Source: Duganella sp. CF517 (GTDB lineage Bacteria > Pseudomonadota > Gammaproteobacteria > Burkholderiales > Burkholderiaceae_D). Taken from it: 64,000 nt of DNA. The stretch's first letter is position 1. Every line of letters starts with the position of its first letter. The notes beneath the pieces were generated by a model. That model searched no databases. It saw only the letters and a list, made by a program, of their open reading frames with translations, and was not told the origin of the DNA. Shown one piece after another: positions 54,776 through 64,000 of this stretch. The stretch lies in assembly GCF_900110275.1 (NCBI RefSeq), contig NZ_FODC01000007.1:1-64000 (forward strand), written 5' to 3'. A program made the translations under genes and the position numbers.

Positions 54776-55846
54776 ATGCTAGTAGTACGCGCAATCAAAG
54801 CCGACGACCTCGACGCCCTGTACGTGATGGCCACGCAGGTCGGCAGCGGCATGACCACCCTCAAGCCGGACATGAAGATGATGGGCGACCGCCTGGCGAT
54901 CGCCGTCGCCTCGTTCGCCGAGACCATCCCGCCCGAAAAGCGCGACTACATGTTCGTCATGGAGGATACCGACACGGGCCGCCTGGCCGGCGTGTGCGCG
55001 ATCAAGGGCGCGGTCGGCCTGAACGAACCGTTTTACAACTACCGCATCGGCACCCTGGTCCATTCGAGCCGCGAACTCGATGTGTTCACCCGCATGGAAA
55101 CGCTGTACCTGTCGAACGACCTGACCGGCAGCACCGAACTGTGTTCGCTGTTCCTGCACCCTGACTACCGCACCGGCAACAACGGCAAACTGCTGTCGAA
55201 GAGCCGCTTCCTGTTCATCGCCCAGTTCCCGCACCTGTTCACCGAAAAGCTGATCGCCGAAATGCGCGGCTACCAGGAGGCGGGCGGACGTTCGCCGTTC
55301 TACGAAGGGCTGGGACGCCACTTCTTCAAGATGGACTTCGACCATGTCGACGATTTGACCGCCGTGGGCAAGAAGTCCTTCATCGCCGAATTGATGCCGC
55401 GCCAGCCGCTGTACGTGGCCTATCTGCCGGAGGACGCGCAACAGGTGATCGGCAAGGTGCACACGTCGACCGTGCCGGCGCGCCGCCTGCTGGAGCAGGA
55501 AGGACTGTACTTCGAAGGCTACGTCGACATCTTCGACGCCGGCCCGGTGCTGCAGGCGCGCGTGTCCGAGCTGCGCGCCATGCGCGACAGCACCCTGGCC
55601 GAAATCGGCGCCGTCTCCGACCTGGCGTCGGCGTGCGCGCCCGAGTTGTCGTCAACTTCGCCGGCCGACGAGCCGATGTTGGTGTCGAACACCACGCTGA
55701 GCGATTTCCGCATGATCCTGTCGCAGTCGGTGCCCGTCAACGGCGCCCTGGAGCTGCCCGTCGCGGAGCAGGAAGCGCTGTGCTGCAAGGCCGGCGACAC
55801 TGTCCGCACCCTGACTCTCAATTTGAGGAAGAATCCCCATGTTTAA
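54776..55846 (+). CDS. aruG: arginine/ornithine N-succinyltransferase, beta subunit
   Basis: The 356-residue paralogue of the preceding protein starts MLVVRAIKADDLDALYVMA and has SNDLTGSTELCSLFLHPDYRTG, SKSRFLFIAQFPHLF and YEGLGRHFFKMDF. It pairs with AruF. ATG 54776 was chosen over the longer frame because it starts the acyltransferase fold exactly like the partner. Its end overlaps the astD start by 8 bases. Confidence 0.92.
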   Translation: MLVVRAIKADDLDALYVMATQVGSGMTTLKPDMKMMGDRLAIAVASFAETIPPEKRDYMFVMEDTDTGRLAGVCAIKGAVGLNEPFYNYRIGTLVHSSRELDVFTRMETLYLSNDLTGSTELCSLFLHPDYRTGNNGKLLSKSRFLFIAQFPHLFTEKLIAEMRGYQEAGGRSPFYEGLGRHFFKMDFDHVDDLTAVGKKSFIAELMPRQPLYVAYLPEDAQQVIGKVHTSTVPARRLLEQEGLYFEGYVDIFDAGPVLQARVSELRAMRDSTLAEIGAVSDLASACAPELSSTSPADEPMLVSNTTLSDFRMILSQSVPVNGALELPVAEQEALCCKAGDTVRTLTLNLRKNPHV

Positions 55847-57335
55847 CGCATCGCCCAACGCATCGAACACCGCACTCAGTAACTTCATCAACGGCGAATG
55901 GCTGCCGGGCAGCGGCGCCGAACTGTCGACCTTCGATCCATCGAACGGCCAGCAGACCTGGGCCAGCAATGAATCGATGCCGCAAGACGTGGCGCAAGCC
56001 TGCGCCGCCGCGCGCGAAGCCTTCGAAACCTGGGCCCTGACGCCGCTCGAGGAGCGCATCGCCGTCTGCACCCGCTTCCGCGATCTGCTCAAGCAGGACG
56101 CGGAGGCGCTGGCGCTGCTGATCTCCGAGGAAGTCGGCAAGCCGTTGTGGGAAGCGCGCACCGAAGTGGCGACGATGGCCAACAAGATCGATATCTCGGT
56201 GCAGTCGTACGGCGCGCGCACCGGCGAGTCGCACAACAAGGTCGCCGACGGCGAGGCGGTGCTGCGCCATCGTCCGCACGGCGTGTTCGGCGTGTTCGGT
56301 CCGTATAACTTCCCCGGCCACCTGCCGAACGGCCATATCGTGCCGGCGCTGATCGCCGGGAACACGGTGGTGTTCAAGCCGAGCGAATACGCGCCGCGCA
56401 CCGCCATCAAGACCGTGCAGCTGTGGGAGCAGGCAGGCGTGCCGAAAGGCGTGATCAACCTGGTCAACGGCGGCCGTGATACCGGCGTGGCGCTGGGCCA
56501 GAACCCGCTGCTCGACGGCGTGCTGTTCACCGGCAGCTGCCAGACCGGCTCCGCGCTGCACAAGCAGTTCGGCGGCCAGCCGGGCAAAATGCTGGCGCTC
56601 GAAATGGGCGGTAACAATCCGCTGGTGATCTGGGACGTGAAGGACATCGACGCCGCCGTCTTCATGGCGATTTCGTCGGCCTTCATCTCCGCCGGCCAGC
56701 GCTGCACCTGCGCGCGCCGCCTGATCCTGCCGGCCGGCGCGGCGGGCGACGCGATCGTCGCGCGCCTGGTCGACGTGGCCAGCCGCCTGACCATCGGCGC
56801 CTCCAATGCCGAACCGGCGCCGTTCATGGGGCCCGTGGTTTCGTCGGTGGTGGCCAAACGCCTGGTGCAGGCGCAGGAGGACATGGTGTCCAAGGGCGGC
56901 AAGCTGTTGCTGGAGATGCGCCATCTGGACGCCGCCAGCGGCTTTGTCTCGGCCGGCATCGTCGATGTCACCGCCGCCCAGGACATTCCGGATGAAGAGT
57001 GGTTCGGTCCTTTGCTGCAGGTGATCCGCGTGGCCGATTTCGACAGCGCCATCACGGCCGCCAACGCCACCGCCTTCGGCCTGGCGTCGGCGCTGATCTC
57101 GAACGACGAGAACCTGTGGAAGATTTTCCAGGTGCGCGCGCGCGCCGGCATCGTCAACTGGAACCGTCCGACCACCGGCGCCGCCAGCACCGCGCCGTTC
57201 GGCGGCGTCGGCCAGTCCGGCAACCACCGTCCGAGCGCCTACTACGCGGCCGACTACTGCGCCTACCCGGTGGCGTCGATCGAAAACAATGTACTTGAAA
57301 TGCCTGCGAAGCTTTCGCCCGGCATGCACTTCTAA
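55839..57335 (+). CDS. astD: succinylglutamate-semialdehyde dehydrogenase
   Basis: The 498-residue aldehyde dehydrogenase has LEMGGNNPLV with the general-base Glu (about residue 257), SAGQRCTCARRL with the catalytic Cys (about 288) and EEWFGPLLQVIRV. It oxidises N-succinylglutamate semialdehyde with NAD. The first 18 residues are an Asn/Ser/Ala-rich extension before FINGEWLPG, slightly longer than usual. It overlaps aruG and is 9 bases before astB. Confidence 0.94.
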   Translation: MFNASPNASNTALSNFINGEWLPGSGAELSTFDPSNGQQTWASNESMPQDVAQACAAAREAFETWALTPLEERIAVCTRFRDLLKQDAEALALLISEEVGKPLWEARTEVATMANKIDISVQSYGARTGESHNKVADGEAVLRHRPHGVFGVFGPYNFPGHLPNGHIVPALIAGNTVVFKPSEYAPRTAIKTVQLWEQAGVPKGVINLVNGGRDTGVALGQNPLLDGVLFTGSCQTGSALHKQFGGQPGKMLALEMGGNNPLVIWDVKDIDAAVFMAISSAFISAGQRCTCARRLILPAGAAGDAIVARLVDVASRLTIGASNAEPAPFMGPVVSSVVAKRLVQAQEDMVSKGGKLLLEMRHLDAASGFVSAGIVDVTAAQDIPDEEWFGPLLQVIRVADFDSAITAANATAFGLASALISNDENLWKIFQVRARAGIVNWNRPTTGAASTAPFGGVGQSGNHRPSAYYAADYCAYPVASIENNVLEMPAKLSPGMHF

Positions 57336-57344
57336 GGATCTGAA

Positions 57345-58682
57345 ATGCGCGCACGCGAATTCAACTTCGACGGCCTGGTAGGTCCATCGCATAACTACGC
57401 CGGTTTGTCGTTCGGTAATGTGGCGTCGTTCAGCAACGTCAAGAGCGCGTCCAATCCCAAGCTGGCGGCGTTGCAGGGATTGGCCAAGATGCGGGCGCTG
57501 GCCGCGCGCGGTTTCGGCCAGGCCTTGCTGCCGCCGCAGGACCGGCCCAACTTCCGGCTGCTGCGCAGCATCGGCTTCACCGGCAGCGACGCCGACGTGC
57601 TGGCGAAAGCTGCCAGGGAAGCGCCGGTGATCCTGGCGTGCGCGTATTCGGCCTCGCCGATGTGGACCGCCAACGCGGCGACGGTCAGCCCGTCCGCCGA
57701 TAGTGCCGACGGCCGCACGCATTTCACCGCCGCCAATTTGAACAACAAGCTGCACCGCGCCTTCGAGCACGAGCAGTCGGCGCGCAGCCTGCGCGCCATC
57801 TTCCACGATATCGACCACTTCGCGGTGCACGAAGCGCTGCCCGGCACGCCGGCTTTCGGCGACGAGGGCGCGGCCAACCACACCCGCCTGTGCAAGGACC
57901 ACGGCAGCGCGGCGGTCGAGATGTTCGTCTACGGACGCACCGAGTTCGACGCGTCGGCGTCGGCGCCGAGGAAGTATCCGGCGCGTCAAACGCTGGAGGC
58001 TTCGCAGGCCGTCGCGCGCCTGCACGGCCTGTCGGCGGAGCGCACCGTCTACATCCAGCAGAACCCGGACGTGATCGACCAGGGCGTGTTCCACAACGAC
58101 GTCATTGCGGTCGGCAACGGCAATGTGCTGTTCTATCACGACCAGGCGTTCGCCGACGAAGCGGGCAGCCTCGATACGCTGCGCCGCGCGATGGCGGGCG
58201 TGGGCGCGGAGTTGAACGCGATTCGCGTCGATACCGGCGCGGTGTCGGTGGCCGACGCGGTGGCCAGCTATCTGTTTAACAGCCAGCTGCTGTCCAAGGA
58301 CAACGGCAAGATGGCGCTGGTGATCCCGCAGGAGTGCGAGGAGAACGCCGCCGTCGCCGCGTATCTGCAAGGGCTGGTCGCCAGCGGGAATGCGATCGAC
58401 GAGCTGATTCACTTCGATCTGCGCCAGTCGATGCGCAATGGCGGCGGGCCGGCGTGCCTGCGCCTGCGCGTGGCGCTGACCGATGCCGAGGCGGCAGCCA
58501 TGCATCAAGGCGTGGTGATGACCGAGGCGCTGTACCACACGCTGGTGGCGTGGGTGGAGAAGCACTACCGCGACCGCCTCGATCCGTCCGACCTGGCCGA
58601 TCCGGCGCTGGCGATCGAAGTGCACACCGCGCTGGAGGATTTGAGCCGGATTCTTGGACTGCCGAACCTCTACGATTTTTGA
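57345..58682 (+). CDS. astB: N-succinylarginine dihydrolase
   Basis: The 445-residue enzyme hydrolyses N2-succinylarginine to succinylornithine, CO2 and ammonia. The start [24 protein letters not shown] is characteristic; the catalytic Cys lies in [13 protein letters not shown] (about residue 371) and the His in [17 protein letters not shown] (about 250). Length is normal. It ends the first AST block; 167 bases later comes the glutamate dehydrogenase gene. Confidence 0.95.
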   Translation: MRAREFNFDGLVGPSHNYAGLSFGNVASFSNVKSASNPKLAALQGLAKMRALAARGFGQALLPPQDRPNFRLLRSIGFTGSDADVLAKAAREAPVILACAYSASPMWTANAATVSPSADSADGRTHFTAANLNNKLHRAFEHEQSARSLRAIFHDIDHFAVHEALPGTPAFGDEGAANHTRLCKDHGSAAVEMFVYGRTEFDASASAPRKYPARQTLEASQAVARLHGLSAERTVYIQQNPDVIDQGVFHNDVIAVGNGNVLFYHDQAFADEAGSLDTLRRAMAGVGAELNAIRVDTGAVSVADAVASYLFNSQLLSKDNGKMALVIPQECEENAAVAAYLQGLVASGNAIDELIHFDLRQSMRNGGGPACLRLRVALTDAEAAAMHQGVVMTEALYHTLVAWVEKHYRDRLDPSDLADPALAIEVHTALEDLSRILGLPNLYDF

Positions 58683-58728
58683 AATCGAGACGCCCGGGTA
58701 ACCGTGCTCCATTGATTCGATTTGTAAT

Positions 58729-58761
58729 GCACTATTTCGCCCCAATCTGGTTTAATAGTGC
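58729..58761. promoter_or_regulatory. inverted repeat upstream of the glutamate dehydrogenase gene
   Basis: GCACTATT (58729-58736) and AATAGTGC (58754-58761) are a perfect 8-bp inverted pair with a 17-base spacer, about 90 bases before the gdhB start. GCACTATTT resembles a half-site of the nitrogen regulator NtrC, but the spacing is wider than the usual site. A TAAAAT (58818-58823) is a possible -10. Confidence 0.4.
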
Positions 58762-58849
58762 CCGTATCGCCCGACCCTTCGCCGCCTAGCCATAAGCCGG
58801 CGCGGCGTCCTGCAACATAAAATACTCATAACGTATTGGAGAAGCAAAG

Positions 58850-61800
58850 ATGAAACAAATGCCACAAGACCTGCGCGCTCAGACGCTGGATTTGATCAAC
58901 GCCAGCAAGCCCGCCAGCGAAACCAGCCAGGTCCCGGCGCTGATCAGCGCCTGGCTCGGTTCACTGGACGACGAAGACCTGAGCGGCACCGTGCCCGGTA
59001 GCCTGGCGCCGGTTTTGTGGGACGGTTTCACGCAAGCCTCCAAGCGCTCCGGCAGCGGCGCGCAGATCGCCAAGCTGCGCTACGAAGATGGCCGCGGCGG
59101 CATGGCCACCGCGCTGCTGATCCTCAACGACGACATGCCCTACCTGGTCGATTCCATCGTCATGGCCATGCGCAAGCTGCGCATCGTCGCCAACGGCGTA
59201 TTGAACTCGGTGCTGCCGGTCGCCCGCAACGGCGAAGGCGTGGTCACCGCGGTTGGCCAATCCGGCGACAAACTCGAGTCCTACGTCCTGTGCCTGCTGG
59301 CCGACGACCTGTCGGACGCGGAACTGGGCATGCTGGTCGACCGCGTCGAGATGGTTTCGCGCGACGCCGCCGTGGTCCGCCGCGACAAAGCCGCGATGCA
59401 GGAACACTTCAGCCGCATCGGCGCCGAAGCCGCCGCCAACGGCGAAGAGGGCAAGGAAGTCGCCGCCTTCCTGGAATGGGCGCGCACCGAAGGCTTCGAG
59501 CCGTTCGGCTACGCCTACTATCAAGTCAAGCCGGGCGTGCGCGAGCTGGAACGCGACATCCCAAGCCGCATCGGCGTATTGCAGGACACCGCGCACCCGG
59601 TCTACGGCACCTGCCTGGCCAACATCCCGGGCGACTTCGACACGCTGTCGAAACGCGCGCACACGCTGTCGATCGTCAAGGCCGACGTCGAAGGCACCTT
59701 GCACCGCGACCAGGCGCTGGACTTCATCGGCATCCGCCACACCGACCCGCAAGGCGCGATCCTCGGCGAATACTGCTTCGTCGGCCTGTTCACCCGCGCC
59801 GCCACGGCCACGCCGCTGAACCGCCTGCCGTTCGCGCGCGGCCGCATCGCCAAGGTGCTGAGCATCGCCGGCGTGCGCCAGGAAGGCTTCCGCGCCGAGA
59901 AATTCATCGAGATCCTCGAATCGCTGCCACGCACCGAGGCGCTGGAAGCGGAGCCGGAATGGCTGGCCGAAGTGTGCGGCGCGGTCGTCTCGCTGTACAA
60001 GCAGCCGCGCACCAAGGTGTTCGCCCGCCGCGACGTTTACGCGCGCCACCTGAACGTGCTGGTGTACCTGCCGCGCGAGCGTTACAGCGCGAGCGTCGCC
60101 TCCGCGTTGGCCAAGGCGCTGCAAGCGAGCTCCGGCGCCCACCACGTCAGCTCGCAAACCCTGGTGGCCGACGGCCCGCTGGCCCGCGTCTACCTGATCG
60201 CGCACGGCGCGCGCTATCCGCTGGATCTGGAAACCGACATCCAGCAGCCGCTGACGGCGGTGCTGGACGGCTGGCACGACAGCTTCTCGAAACTGGCCGA
60301 CGCCGTGTCGAACGTGCCGATGCGCGCCCACCTGCGCAAGATGTGCGCCACGCTGCCGACCGATTATGTCGCCTCGACGCCGCCGGTCGCCGCCTTCTAC
60401 GACCTGCAAACCATTTTGCAGAACACCGATCCGTCGCGCGTCGACGTGCGCGTGGACGCGGCGGCCGACGCCACCACCATCCGCCTGTATTCGGTGGACC
60501 GCGTGCCGTCGCTGTCGACCATCCTGCCGGCGTTGCACAACGCCGGCGTGGCCATCGACCGCGAACAGGCGCACTCGATCCGCATGGACGGCAAGCGCCA
60601 CTTCGTCACCAGCCTGTCGGTCGATGAAGCCAGCGCCGCCAGCCTGGCCAAGCCGGAAGTGATTCCGGTCGCGCAGGAGCTGTTCGCGTCGCTGTTCAAC
60701 AACGAAGCCGAAGACGGCCGCCTGAATGGGCTGGTCATCGAAGGCGGCTTGAGCCTGCGCCAGGTGCAACTGGTGCGCGCCTATATGAGCTACTGGCGCC
60801 AGACCGGCACCCAGTTCTCGGTGCGCTACATCGCCGAGACCTTGCGCAAGCAGCCGGCCATCGTCAAGCAGCTGGTGGACGCCTTCCTGCAGCGCTTCAA
60901 TCCCGCGCTGGACCAGGCCACCCGCGACGCCGCGCTGGAGTCGCTGGCCGCCATCAAGGGCCGCCTGCCGTCGATCAACCACGCCGACAGCGAGGAAGTG
61001 CTGGGCGCCCTGACCGATTTGATGACCGCGACCCTGCGCACCAACTACTTCCAGAACAATCAAAAGGGCGACAAGATCATCTTCAAGTTCGATACCAGCA
61101 ATCTGTCGCTGGTGCCGGAACCGCGTCCGTTCCGCGAGATCTTCGTGTTCTCGCGCCGCTTCGAAGGCGTGCACCTGCGCGGCGGCCCGGTCGCCCGTGG
61201 CGGCTTGCGCTGGTCGGACCGCATGGAAGACTACCGCACCGAAGTCCTCGGCCTGGTGAAGGCGCAGATGGTGAAGAACGCCGTCATCGTGCCGGCCGGC
61301 GCCAAGGGCGGCTTCGTCTGCAAGCAGATGCCGAAGGACGCCGTGCGCGAGACCATCGCCGCCGAAGGCGAAGCGGTCTACCGCCTGTTCATCGCCAGCC
61401 TGCTGGAAATGACCGACAACCGCGTGCTGGGCAAAATCGTGCCGCCGGCGGACACCGTCTGCTACGACAGCGACGACCCGTATCTGGTGGTGGCGGCCGA
61501 CAAAGGCACCGCGACCTTCTCCGACATCGCCAACGGCATCGCCGTGCAGCGCGGCTTCTGGCTGGGCGACGCCTTCGCGTCGGGCGGCTCGAACGGCTAC
61601 GATCACAAGAAGATGGGCATCACCGCCAAGGGCGCGTTCGAAGCCGTCAAGCGCCACTTCTACGAAATGGACCACGACATCCACGCCACGCCGGTAACGA
61701 TGGTCGGCGTGGGCGACATGTCGGGCGACGTGTTCGGCAACGGCGCGCTGCTGTCGCGCAAACTGCAGATCATCGCCGCGTTCGACCACCGCCACATCTT

Positions 61801-63562
61801 CCTCGATCCGACGCCGGACATGGAAAAATCCTTCGTCGAGCGTGAGCGCATGTTCGCGTTGCCGCGCTCCTCGTGGGACGACTACAACAAGGAGCTGATC
61901 TCGGCCGGCGGTGGCGTTTATCCACGCACCTCGCGCACGATCGAGCTGTCGCCGCAGATCCGCGCCGCGCTGGACATCGAGGAAACCTCGCTGCCGCCGG
62001 AAGAACTGATGCACCGCATCCTGAAGGCGCCGGTCGACCTGTTCTACAACGGCGGTATCGGCACCTACATCAAGGCGTCGACCGAATCGCACGCGCAGGT
62101 CAAGGACCGCGCCAACGACAACATCCGCGTCGACGGCAACCAGCTGCGCTGCAAGGTCGTCGCCGAGGGCGGCAACCTGGGCGCGACGCAAGCGGGGCGT
62201 ATCGAATTCGCGCTGGCCGGCGGCCGCATCTTCACCGATGCGATCGACAACTCGGCCGGCGTGGATTGCTCCGACCACGAAGTGAACGCGAAAATGTGGC
62301 TGGACGTGGAAATGAACGCCGGCCTGCTGACCGAGGCCGACCGCAACCGCACCCTGAACGACATGACCGCCGACATCGAGCGCCTGGTCCTGCGCGACAA
62401 TACGCTGCAAACGCAGTTGTTGGTGCGCGAAGCGCAGGCGCAGACCGACGCCGCCGTGCAAGACGGTTACGCCTCGCTGATCGCCTTCCTGGAAGAAGAG
62501 GGCGCGCTGTCGCGCGATCTGGAACAGCTGCCATCGGTGGCCGAACTGGCGCGCCGCAAGTCCGACGGCCGCGGTTTGACGACGCCGGAACTGGCGGTCG
62601 TCATCGCCAACGTCAAGAACCGCTACAAGCGCATCCTGTCGGCGCTGCCGCTGACGGAAAACAGCTGGGCCGAGTCGGTGCTCAAGCCGTACTTCCCTGA
62701 TTTGCTGGTGGCGACCCGTCCGGCGCTGGCGCACCCGCTGGCCAACGCCATCCTGGCCACCGTGCTGGCCAACGAATCGGTCAACCGTTGCGGTCCGCTG
62801 ATGCTGCGCCAGCTGGCCGGCGAACATGGCGTCGACGAAGCGGACGTGATCCTGGCGTGGGGCCAGGCTTGGTCGGCGCTGAACCTGGCGCCGGTCTTCT
62901 CGACCCTGGACGCCGACGCGCTGAAAGTGCCGCGCGCCGTCTCGATCAAGGTCGATGGCCGCACCCGCGTGCTGCAGAAGGCCGTCATCGAAGGCGCGCT
63001 GACCGTGCCAGCCGACCAGCTGAAGGACGGCGTGGCCGAGTTGACCCGCCTGTTCGCCAAGCCGGAGACCTTGGCCCACCTGAGTTCCGACGACGGCCAG
63101 TCCGACGCCGAACTGACCGCCGGCCTGCGTCCGGAATTCGTCGCCGCCTGGAAGGCTGTCGACGCGATCGAATCGGTGGCGGCGTTTGTGTTCGCGGCGC
63201 TGTCGGTCACGCGTCCGGCCGGCATGGATTTGCCGGCCTTCCTGCAAGTCGGCCTGGCGCTGCGCGCGCAAGTCGGCATCGACACGCTGGAACGCGGCCT
63301 GAAGCTGCCGGCCACCAGCCGTTCGCAGGAACAGCTGCGCAGCTATGCGCAGAACGCGCTGCGCCGCACGCAGCAACGCCTGCTGTCGCAGGTGCTGCTG
63401 CATGCCACCGGCAGCCACTCCGGCGTGGAGGCGGTCGAGCTGGTCGCCAACACGCTGGGCCTGACCGGTTACGCGGTGCCGACCGACCTGGAACAGGCGA
63501 TGCTGGACGTGTGGGCGCTGTCCGAGGCGACCAACTCCGGCAACACGACGCTGGTGGTGTAA
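58850..63562 (+). CDS. gdhB: NAD-specific glutamate dehydrogenase, 180-kDa class
   Basis: The 1570-residue single-chain enzyme oxidises glutamate to 2-oxoglutarate and ammonia, feeding arginine carbon into the TCA cycle. The large N-terminal part (1 to about 720) has ACT-like regulatory folds; the catalytic core contains GGLRWSDRMEDYRTEVLGLVKAQMVKNAVIVPAGAKGGFVCK in pieces, with the catalytic Lys near residue 817, and GVGDMSGDVFGNGALLS at about 953 in the NAD domain. This is the LS_180/GdhB type of Pseudomonas and Streptomyces. GGAG precedes the ATG. astE follows after four bases. Confidence 0.95.
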   Translation: MKQMPQDLRAQTLDLINASKPASETSQVPALISAWLGSLDDEDLSGTVPGSLAPVLWDGFTQASKRSGSGAQIAKLRYEDGRGGMATALLILNDDMPYLVDSIVMAMRKLRIVANGVLNSVLPVARNGEGVVTAVGQSGDKLESYVLCLLADDLSDAELGMLVDRVEMVSRDAAVVRRDKAAMQEHFSRIGAEAAANGEEGKEVAAFLEWARTEGFEPFGYAYYQVKPGVRELERDIPSRIGVLQDTAHPVYGTCLANIPGDFDTLSKRAHTLSIVKADVEGTLHRDQALDFIGIRHTDPQGAILGEYCFVGLFTRAATATPLNRLPFARGRIAKVLSIAGVRQEGFRAEKFIEILESLPRTEALEAEPEWLAEVCGAVVSLYKQPRTKVFARRDVYARHLNVLVYLPRERYSASVASALAKALQASSGAHHVSSQTLVADGPLARVYLIAHGARYPLDLETDIQQPLTAVLDGWHDSFSKLADAVSNVPMRAHLRKMCATLPTDYVASTPPVAAFYDLQTILQNTDPSRVDVRVDAAADATTIRLYSVDRVPSLSTILPALHNAGVAIDREQAHSIRMDGKRHFVTSLSVDEASAASLAKPEVIPVAQELFASLFNNEAEDGRLNGLVIEGGLSLRQVQLVRAYMSYWRQTGTQFSVRYIAETLRKQPAIVKQLVDAFLQRFNPALDQATRDAALESLAAIKGRLPSINHADSEEVLGALTDLMTATLRTNYFQNNQKGDKIIFKFDTSNLSLVPEPRPFREIFVFSRRFEGVHLRGGPVARGGLRWSDRMEDYRTEVLGLVKAQMVKNAVIVPAGAKGGFVCKQMPKDAVRETIAAEGEAVYRLFIASLLEMTDNRVLGKIVPPADTVCYDSDDPYLVVAADKGTATFSDIANGIAVQRGFWLGDAFASGGSNGYDHKKMGITAKGAFEAVKRHFYEMDHDIHATPVTMVGVGDMSGDVFGNGALLSRKLQIIAAFDHRHIFLDPTPDMEKSFVERERMFALPRSSWDDYNKELISAGGGVYPRTSRTIELSPQIRAALDIEETSLPPEELMHRILKAPVDLFYNGGIGTYIKASTESHAQVKDRANDNIRVDGNQLRCKVVAEGGNLGATQAGRIEFALAGGRIFTDAIDNSAGVDCSDHEVNAKMWLDVEMNAGLLTEADRNRTLNDMTADIERLVLRDNTLQTQLLVREAQAQTDAAVQDGYASLIAFLEEEGALSRDLEQLPSVAELARRKSDGRGLTTPELAVVIANVKNRYKRILSALPLTENSWAESVLKPYFPDLLVATRPALAHPLANAILATVLANESVNRCGPLMLRQLAGEHGVDEADVILAWGQAWSALNLAPVFSTLDADALKVPRAVSIKVDGRTRVLQKAVIEGALTVPADQLKDGVAELTRLFAKPETLAHLSSDDGQSDAELTAGLRPEFVAAWKAVDAIESVAAFVFAALSVTRPAGMDLPAFLQVGLALRAQVGIDTLERGLKLPATSRSQEQLRSYAQNALRRTQQRLLSQVLLHATGSHSGVEAVELVANTLGLTGYAVPTDLEQAMLDVWALSEATNSGNTTLVV

Positions 63563-63566
63563 GCGT

Positions 63567-64000
63567 ATGAGCGAGCGTATCGACACTTTGCCGACAGCCT
63601 TGCCGGAGGCGGTGCGTGCGCTCGCCGAAGCGGATTTCAGCGCCGTCGCGCAGCGCTTTTCGGCGGCCGGTTTCGCGGTCACGCAGCCGGCCGACGGCAT
63701 CCTGACCATCAAGGGGGCGGGTGATCGTCCGGCGATGCTGATCTCCGTCGGCGTGCATGGCGACGAGACCGGACCGATCGAGATGGTCGCCTACCTGCTG
63801 GACGCCTTGTCGCGGCAACCGCGGGCGCTGGCCGTCAACCTGATGCTTTGCGTTGGTAACATCAGCGCCATCCGCGCCGGCAGGCGCTTCATCGACGCCG
63901 ACTTGAACCGCATGTTCCGCGCCGAACGCGGCACCCTGGCCGGCACCGCCGAAGCCGCGCGTGCCGACGTGATGATCGCCGCCACCACGGCCTTCTTCAG
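63567..64000 (+). CDS. astE: succinylglutamate desuccinylase (incomplete at window end)
   Basis: The first 144 codons are present; the gene runs past the window edge. ISVGVHGDETGPIEMV holds the first zinc His and Glu of the AstE/aspartoacylase family, and RFIDADLNRMFRAERG the substrate-binding Arg region. It is the last AST step, releasing glutamate and succinate from N-succinylglutamate. It is separated from astB by the 4.7-kb glutamate dehydrogenase gene, starting 4 bases after that gene's stop. Confidence 0.9.
   Translation, partial: MSERIDTLPTALPEAVRALAEADFSAVAQRFSAAGFAVTQPADGILTIKGAGDRPAMLISVGVHGDETGPIEMVAYLLDALSRQPRALAVNLMLCVGNISAIRAGRRFIDADLNRMFRAERGTLAGTAEAARADVMIAATTAFF

Noticed and set aside
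52378-54927. 849-codon minus-strand frame over astC and aruF
   Set aside because: Same effect: low-complexity composition, no start context, crosses two well-supported genes and intergenic hairpins.
58961-63712. 1583-codon open frame on the minus strand opposite gdhB
   Set aside because: It is the mirror of a high-GC gene with strong third-position bias; the product is a His/Arg/Gln/Val-rich string without any family motif, while the plus strand is a clear glutamate dehydrogenase.

Overview
The window is high-GC chromosomal DNA from a Gram-negative, most likely a betaproteobacterium of the Oxalobacteraceae (Massilia/Duganella/Janthinobacterium type). That placement is an inference from overall GC, the kind of proteins encoded (PagL-like outer-membrane protein, TorF-type porin, YajC/SecDF, 180-kDa type NAD-glutamate dehydrogenase) and the recG / queA-tgt-yajC-secD-secF neighbourhood; no 16S rRNA is present. 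I see no prophage, insertion sequence, integrase, CRISPR array or tRNA. The window reads as core and metabolic chromosome with dense, mostly protein-coding DNA.

Layout. 1-424: end of an rRNA operon carrying two 5S rRNA copies, each with its own terminator. 425-6568: pagL-like gene, a beta-hydroxyacid dehydrogenase, an M20 amidohydrolase, a molybdopterin oxidoreductase and a lipoprotein aminopeptidase. 6759-10128: two tandem fadD paralogues. 10164-14085: PhoD phosphatase and YciA thioesterase on the minus strand, then an Atm1-type ABC exporter. 14224-22001: secreted M20 peptidase, a dicarboxylate/amino-acid symporter diverging from a four-gene glutamate/aspartate ABC importer (gltL-gltI-gltJ-gltK order), and a secreted amidohydrolase. 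22139-25134: a LysR regulator diverging from a one-piece fusion of an Old Yellow Enzyme with a medium-chain quinone oxidoreductase. 25322-29641: pyrC, a DUF3025 protein, a Gfo/Idh/MocA oxidoreductase, an MFS transporter and a 38-residue membrane peptide. 29688-37585: recG (minus), then queA-tgt-yajC-secD-secF. 37586-37911 is a repeat-rich gap whose long inverted repeat runs into the start of a small unknown gene. 38332-40448: LysR regulator diverging from a split (two-gene) chromate transporter. 40455-46117: an ethanolamine utilisation locus without microcompartment genes (EutR-like regulator, permease, TorF-type porin, EutB, EutC). 46123-51364: WYL regulator, GST, HDOD protein, MarR regulator with a small coupled gene, EamA exporter and a GlxA-type AraC regulator. 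51402-64000: a DUF1349 protein and then the arginine succinyltransferase (AST) pathway, astC-aruF-aruG-astD-astB, followed by NAD-glutamate dehydrogenase and the beginning of astE, which runs off the window.

The parts fit a picture of amino-acid and amine catabolism: the gltLIJK importer and the symporter bring in acidic amino acids, the eut locus turns ethanolamine into ammonia and acetaldehyde, and the AST genes turn arginine into glutamate, which the adjacent glutamate dehydrogenase deaminates to 2-oxoglutarate. The AraC/DJ-1-type regulator at 50414 is of the same architecture as the pseudomonad arginine regulator ArgR and sits just upstream of the AST genes.

Non-coding structure is the less ordinary part. 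A family of dispersed inverted repeats with arms of about 26 bp recurs at 14097, 22006 and 25145, with single arms at 29659 and 47640 and a divergent relative at 15645; all are intergenic and mostly sit behind gene ends. The other items I find most worth checking are the OYE-MDR fusion protein, the long hairpin over the start of the gene at 37912, and the porin inside the ethanolamine operon.
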